Of a DNA stretch of 33,517 bases, positions 29,424-33,517 are shown one piece after another. The notes under the pieces were generated by a model that was given only the letters and a program-made list of their open reading frames with translations, was not told the origin of the DNA and made no database searches. The number at the start of each line of letters is the position of its first letter. The stretch's first letter is position 1. Made by a program: the position numbers and the translations under genes. The DNA comes from an uncultured Mycoplasmatota bacterium (GTDB taxonomy: Bacteria; Bacillota_I; Bacilli_A; RF39; UBA660), in NCBI GenBank assembly GCA_900551925.1, contig URXR01000005.1, forward strand, positions 1 to 33,517. The letters run 5' to 3'.

Positions 29424-30977
29424 TTACTTGGCTTCTTCCGTAACTCTTGTTTCCCTTACTACCGTAACTTTAATAGTGCCAGGATATTGCATTTCTTTTT
29501 CAATTTTTTCTTTTATTTCTCTAGCAACTTTATAACTTTCTAAATCATCTATTTCTTCAGGTTTTACTAAAACTCTAAGTTCACGTCCCGCTTGAAGAGC
29601 ATAACTCTTGTCAACTCCTTTGATATCATTAGAAATACTTTCAAGTTGTTCAAGTCTCTTAATATAATTTTCTAAAGAGTCATTACGAGCTCCAGGTCTT
29701 GAAGCTGATAAACTATCTGCAATTTGTACTAAATTAGAAATAATATTATCTGCGGGAGCATCCCCATGATGAGAAGCAATCGCATTAATAACTACTTTAT
29801 TTTCCTTATATTTTTTAGCCAAATCCACACCAATCTCAACATGACTACCTTCCATTTCATGATCTATAGCTTTACCAATATCATGTAAAAGACCTGCTCT
29901 TTTAGCTAAAGTAACATTTTCTCCAAGTTCCGCAGCCATTATTCCAGCTAAATGTGCTACTTCAATCGAATGATTAAGAGCATTTTGACCATAACTAGTT
30001 CTAAAATGAAGTTTACCAATAATCTCAATTAAAGCATTATCTACTTTAGTAATACCAAGTTCAAATAACGCATTATTACCAATTTCAATAATTTTTTCCT
30101 TCATTTCTCTTACAGTCTTATCATAAACCTCTTCAATTCTCGTTGGATGAATTCTTCCATCTTTAATTAAAGTTTCTAAAGTTATCTTAGCAATTTCTCT
30201 ACGCAAAGGATCAAAAGATGATATAACTATAGCTTCTGGAGTATCATCAATAATTAAATCAACTCCCGTAATAGCCTCAATAGTACGAATATTTCTTCCT
30301 TCTCTACCAATAATTCTTCCTTTCATTTCATTATTAGGAAGCTCTATGGTAGAAACTGTTTGCTCATTACTAACATCAGAGGAATATCTTTGCATTAAAC
30401 TAACTAGCATATCTTTAGCATCACGATCAGCTTTTAATTTTGCTTCATCTTCACGTTCTTTTATATAATTAGCAATTTCTAAATTCATATCCTCTTCTAC
30501 TTTTTTCATAATAAGTTCACGAGCTTTATTTTTTTCAAGTCCACTTATTTTAGAAAGAAGCTCAATTTGTTCTTCTTTAAGCTTTTCCATTTCAGCTTGA
30601 TCATTTTGAATTTTTCTAAGTCTTTCTTGTAACTTTTCTTCACGATCATCTAAAAGCTGTTCTCTTTTTTGATAATTTTCATCTCTTTTATCCATGTTTC
30701 TTTCACGTTGAATAAGCCTATCTTCCGACTCTTTTATCTCAGCTTTTTTCTCTTTTAATTCTTTCTCTAAATCCATTTTTAGTTTATGTGATTCTTCTTT
30801 AGCATTTAAAAGCATATCTCTTTTTACTTTTTCAGCTTCCTTTTGAGCTTTATCAAGATAAACCTTTATTTTAGATTCAGCATTATTTACTCTAAAATGA
30901 TTTATTATAAATGTTAAACCAATCCCTACAAGTAATCCTATAATGACAAGCAAAATGGAAAGATATGTATAATCCAT
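29424..30977 (-). CDS. rny: Ribonuclease Y
   Basis: This 517-residue membrane-anchored endoribonuclease starts mRNA decay in Firmicutes. A membrane helix (about 5-25, SILLVIIGLLVGIGLTFII) is followed by a long charged coiled coil (~30-195). The KH RNA-binding domain carries GRIIGREGRNIRTIEAITGVDLIIDDTPEAIVISSFDP, and the HD domain has NHSIEVAHLAGIMAAEL and the metal-binding RAGLLHDIGKAIDHE, plus ASHHGDAPA. The end YPGTIKVTVVRETR is conserved. The frame opens four codons earlier at 30989. I chose ATG 30977 because GGAGGT lies four bases upstream, inside those codons. It has its own promoter and terminator. Confidence 0.97.
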   Translation of the reverse strand: MDYTYLSILLVIIGLLVGIGLTFIINHFRVNNAESKIKVYLDKAQKEAEKVKRDMLLNAKEESHKLKMDLEKELKEKKAEIKESEDRLIQRERNMDKRDENYQKREQLLDDREEKLQERLRKIQNDQAEMEKLKEEQIELLSKISGLEKNKARELIMKKVEEDMNLEIANYIKEREDEAKLKADRDAKDMLVSLMQRYSSDVSNEQTVSTIELPNNEMKGRIIGREGRNIRTIEAITGVDLIIDDTPEAIVISSFDPLRREIAKITLETLIKDGRIHPTRIEEVYDKTVREMKEKIIEIGNNALFELGITKVDNALIEIIGKLHFRTSYGQNALNHSIEVAHLAGIMAAELGENVTLAKRAGLLHDIGKAIDHEMEGSHVEIGVDLAKKYKENKVVINAIASHHGDAPADNIISNLVQIADSLSASRPGARNDSLENYIKRLEQLESISNDIKGVDKSYALQAGRELRVLVKPEEIDDLESYKVAREIKEKIEKEMQYPGTIKVTVVRETRVTEEAK

Positions 30978-31033
30978 AACTACCTCCATTTCTATGTTAA
31001 ATAATATTAAGTTTATTAATTAACACTAATTTT

Positions 31034-31062
31034 ATTTTAAAATTAAATAGATAAAAAGTCAA
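31034..31062 (-). promoter_or_regulatory. Promoter of rny
   Basis: Minus-strand TTGACT (31057-31062) and TAAAAT (31034-31039), 17 bp apart, between the surface-protein terminator and rny. Confidence 0.65.
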
Positions 31063-31063
31063 T

Positions 31064-31093
31064 AAAAAGAAAGACTTTAATAAATAGCCTTTC
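31064..31093 (-). terminator. Terminator of the large surface protein
   Basis: Minus-strand GAAAGGCT/AGTCTTTC 8-bp stem (one wobble) with a 9-nt loop and T5. It overlaps the TGA stop of the surface-protein gene. Confidence 0.7.
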
Positions 31094-33517
31094 ATTCTAT
31101 ATTGAATTTTTCCACATCGTACAAGTAATTATGAAGTATCTCATCTTCAGTTAGAGCTTTATTGTAAACACGAATTGAGTAGATTTTGCCTTGAAAATAA
31201 TAAGATGCTGCTTTACCAATATATATGGCAGGATTGGGAGTTCTAGCATTCCAAGTAGTTATATCTTCTTTTATAAGATTTCCTTGGTTATAAGTTTTAT
31301 AAGTTTTATCATCTCTTATATTTGTCATTAAATACTTTTTATTTACATCATCACTATTTAGTCCTAATCCTTGAGACAGATTATTTGCAGAGCCATCTGC
31401 TGTTTCATATCTAAGTTGATTACCACTAGTTATCCAAAGAGAACCATATTGTGATACTCCTGTTCCACTATCTACTGTATTAAATATTGATTGATAGCTT
31501 GAAGCTATTTTTTCTGGTTTAAAAAGTACTTCAATAGTATGTTCTTTGGTAATATTATATACTGCTCCACTTGTTTTATAAGCATAATCATTTACTCCAT
31601 CAAATGATAGATAATTATAATTCCAGGTTGCTCCATTTATTGTAACATCATTTCCTGTTCCACTTAAATCTTTCCAGGTTGTTGCAAAGGCATTTCTTAT
31701 TGTACCAGTGTTAGCATATCCATCATACCATAATACTAAGTCATCTTGGATATATCCATTATATGTATCTGTATAAGCGTTTATTCTATGACCATTACTG
31801 GTTTCTATACTAGCTTCATCTATTACTTCTGTATATTCTTTATTATCGCTTGAAACTGAGGTTATATTATCATAATATCTTCTTTGTTCGTAAGTAAGAT
31901 TCCAAATAGCTAGTTCATCTAAATCATATTCTTTTCCTAGATCTACTGTTATACACTCATTAACAAAGCCTGTAATTTGCTCGTTAGATCCACTATTTAC
32001 TGTAGTAGCATACTTATCACTTGTTAAATCTCCATCTGTTATAAGAGTATATGGTCTATCGCTACGAGCTGAATAATTGCCTGTTACACTTTTTCCTTTG
32101 GCTATATTTACGCCATCTTTTATCGCTTGAACTTCTACCCAGTGATTATCATCAATATTTGTATTACCATATATACAATTCTTAATATATCTTACATTAT
32201 CTAATTTTGTAGTTTTCTTTTCTGGTTTTGTGCCAACGTAAGTTATCTTGGCATAACCATTTCCTTCATTCTGTCCTTCAAGCATTTTTCCGCCAATAAA
32301 ATATTTACCTGAATAATGAAGTGTTTGGTTGGTATGTGTTATTGTAGCACTTTCTTCGACACTATTTACTCCAGCATATCCTGAAATATATGAAGAACCT
32401 CCAGCTGCTGCACCGTGATGACCTCCACCACCGCCATAGTAACCTCCTCCACCAGAGGTATCACCATTATTATTTCCTATTCCAAATTGTCCATTTAAAT
32501 AGTAAGAGGAAGATGTACCATTTTCACAATTAGGACCTTGTCCTCCACTTATTTGAGTTCCTCCAGTTCCATACTGATAACAATAAGTATTAGCTTGAAG
32601 GGCATCCCCTCCAAATAGTGCTCCTCCAGATCCACCGTAGCCGGAATAATTTGGGGCTTTAGTATGTGAGTCTGCTCCACCTCCTCCGGCTGCTACCATT
32701 ATTCTGGATATTAAACTTTTTTCATAAATATTATATACAGTTTTTCCATATCTAGTTTCTTGATAAGTTTCTTCAGTATCACTATCAAATACAATTTTAC
32801 TTTCAGTTTTATCACTTGTTAACAATTCTATTTTATTATTGTTATATATCCTGCCATCATTATAGTAATGCCATACTTTTACTCTTCCTATATCATATTC
32901 TTGTCCTAAATCTATTTCTATATATGGATTAGTTGTCCCTCTTACTTCAACATAGTTAGCTGAAGTTGTATCACCATCTGTCAGAGCTTTTAAACTTGTT
33001 GCGGTCCCTCCATAAGTTAAGCTTGTACCATTATGAGTAATTGTTTTACCAGTGGAAAGCAATTGATTAGAAGTACTATATACTTCAATTTCTACCCAAT
33101 GATTACCAGTGTTAACACTTGAACCATTTATATAATTTCTGACATATCTATATTTTGGTGCTTCTTCGTTGCTTACTAGTCTTACATCTGTTGCTCCTCC
33201 ACCGCCGCCAGCACTACTATTGTTGGCATAAAAATTGCCTTGGCCTCCTCCGTTATAACCATTACCATTATCTACTTTATTATCAGTTGTAGTCCCTGAA
33301 TGACTTGAGCCCATTCCTCCGACATAAAAGTATAAAGTTTCTCCTTTGTCTAAATGAACATAACCACTGGTTTTGGCTCCTTTTCCTCCAGAGTAAGAGG
33401 TTGAATATTTAGCACTTCCTCCTTCGGCTCCAGCCATTTCTATATAATAATAGCCATCTTTGGGAACTTCATATTCTTGAGAATCTCCTGTATAACTAAA
33501 AACTGTTGTCTTATTTA
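31092..33517 (-). CDS. Large surface protein, 5'-truncated by the window edge
   Basis: The frame is open through the right edge: an internal Met lies at 33437 and 26 further in-frame codons run to the edge, so the true start is outside. From the visible N-terminal end, FSYTGDSQEYEVPKDGYYYIEMAGAEGG opens a glycine-rich domain. It is interrupted by a discoidin (F5/8C)-like domain (RYVRNYI..HWVEIEVY..ITDLG-like segments ending DIGRVKVWH) and resumes at SRIMVAAGGGGAD through GGGGYYGGGGGHHGAAAGGSSY. A second discoidin-like domain (YIKNCIYGNTN..DELAIWN) and a C-terminal LamG/concanavalin-like domain (LVLWYDGYAN..IYSIRVYNKALTEDEI) follow. The C-terminus carries no sortase motif. A carbohydrate- or protein-binding adhesin fits. 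The N-terminal anchor is unknown. Confidence 0.85.
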   Translation of the reverse strand, partial: NKTTVFSYTGDSQEYEVPKDGYYYIEMAGAEGGSAKYSTSYSGGKGAKTSGYVHLDKGETLYFYVGGMGSSHSGTTTDNKVDNGNGYNGGGQGNFYANNSSAGGGGGATDVRLVSNEEAPKYRYVRNYINGSSVNTGNHWVEIEVYSTSNQLLSTGKTITHNGTSLTYGGTATSLKALTDGDTTSANYVEVRGTTNPYIEIDLGQEYDIGRVKVWHYYNDGRIYNNNKIELLTSDKTESKIVFDSDTEETYQETRYGKTVYNIYEKSLISRIMVAAGGGGADSHTKAPNYSGYGGSGGALFGGDALQANTYCYQYGTGGTQISGGQGPNCENGTSSSYYLNGQFGIGNNNGDTSGGGGYYGGGGGHHGAAAGGSSYISGYAGVNSVEESATITHTNQTLHYSGKYFIGGKMLEGQNEGNGYAKITYVGTKPEKKTTKLDNVRYIKNCIYGNTNIDDNHWVEVQAIKDGVNIAKGKSVTGNYSARSDRPYTLITDGDLTSDKYATTVNSGSNEQITGFVNECITVDLGKEYDLDELAIWNLTYEQRRYYDNITSVSSDNKEYTEVIDEASIETSNGHRINAYTDTYNGYIQDDLVLWYDGYANTGTIRNAFATTWKDLSGTGNDVTINGATWNYNYLSFDGVNDYAYKTSGAVYNITKEHTIEVLFKPEKIASSYQSIFNTVDSGTGVSQYGSLWITSGNQLRYETADGSANNLSQGLGLNSDDVNKKYLMTNIRDDKTYKTYNQGNLIKEDITTWNARTPNPAIYIGKAASYYFQGKIYSIRVYNKALTEDEILHNYLYDVEKFNIE

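Overview
The window looks like a chromosomal segment of a low-GC, walled member of the Bacilli/Firmicutes, probably one of the AT-rich gut lineages related to Erysipelotrichia or the mollicute-like orders. The evidence is very AT-rich DNA, Bacillus-type neighbourhoods (rimM-trmD, pheST behind a T-box, a ten-tRNA cluster), Gram-positive genes (ezrA, rny, prsW, ParE-type topoisomerase, an NPNTG-anchored surface protein) and strong AGGAGG ribosome sites. TGA is used as a stop and Trp is TGG, so the genetic code is standard. Placement below class level is inference.

Layout. 1-3,830 (minus): pheS-pheT preceded by a Phe T-box whose UUC specifier can be read, with a small ORF at the left edge. 3,822-6,180 (minus): an atypical ClpX-like unfoldase without a zinc domain, followed by two small paralogous genes of unknown function. 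6,182-8,790 (minus): rimM-trmD-hypothetical-fmt. 8,968-11,370 (minus): a sortase-type surface protein, an orphan sensor kinase and a membrane-tethered EIIB-like domain that has lost its phosphorylated cysteine. 11,514-12,320 (plus): two tandem CotY/CotZ-like spore coat genes. 12,346-14,835: a small unknown gene, a RodA-like SEDS protein (plus), PrsW-like protease and a cold-shock protein (minus).

14,836-15,633 holds no long gene. It contains two minus-strand terminators enclosing an unexplained block, an AT tandem repeat, and a compact plus-strand locus that looks like a type I toxin-antitoxin module. 15,634-17,113 is a minus-strand operon of ten tRNAs (Val-Thr-Tyr-Gln-Lys-Leu-Ser-fMet-Asp-Phe in transcription order). 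Its tRNA-Thr(UGU) is split after U36 by a 615-nt group I intron carrying an HNH homing endonuclease gene.

17,204-20,729: an S1-domain protein, a NifU-like Fe-S scaffold (plus), a YutH/CotS-like coat-kinase-fold protein and parE. 20,950-27,042 (minus): a wall-related operon in transcription order xerC-murE-murF-serine hydrolase-M19 dipeptidase. 27,113-30,977 (minus): rny, ezrA and a hypothetical gene, each with its own terminator. 31,092 to the right edge: the C-terminal part of a large glycine-rich/discoidin/LamG surface protein whose 5' end lies outside the window.

The most interesting points are the intron-split tRNA-Thr(UGU) with its endonuclease, the candidate type I toxin locus, the zinc-domain-less ClpX with two co-transcribed paralogs, and several sporulation-flavoured genes (two CotZ-like, one YutH-like, an orphan kinase beside two 0A-box-like heptamers).
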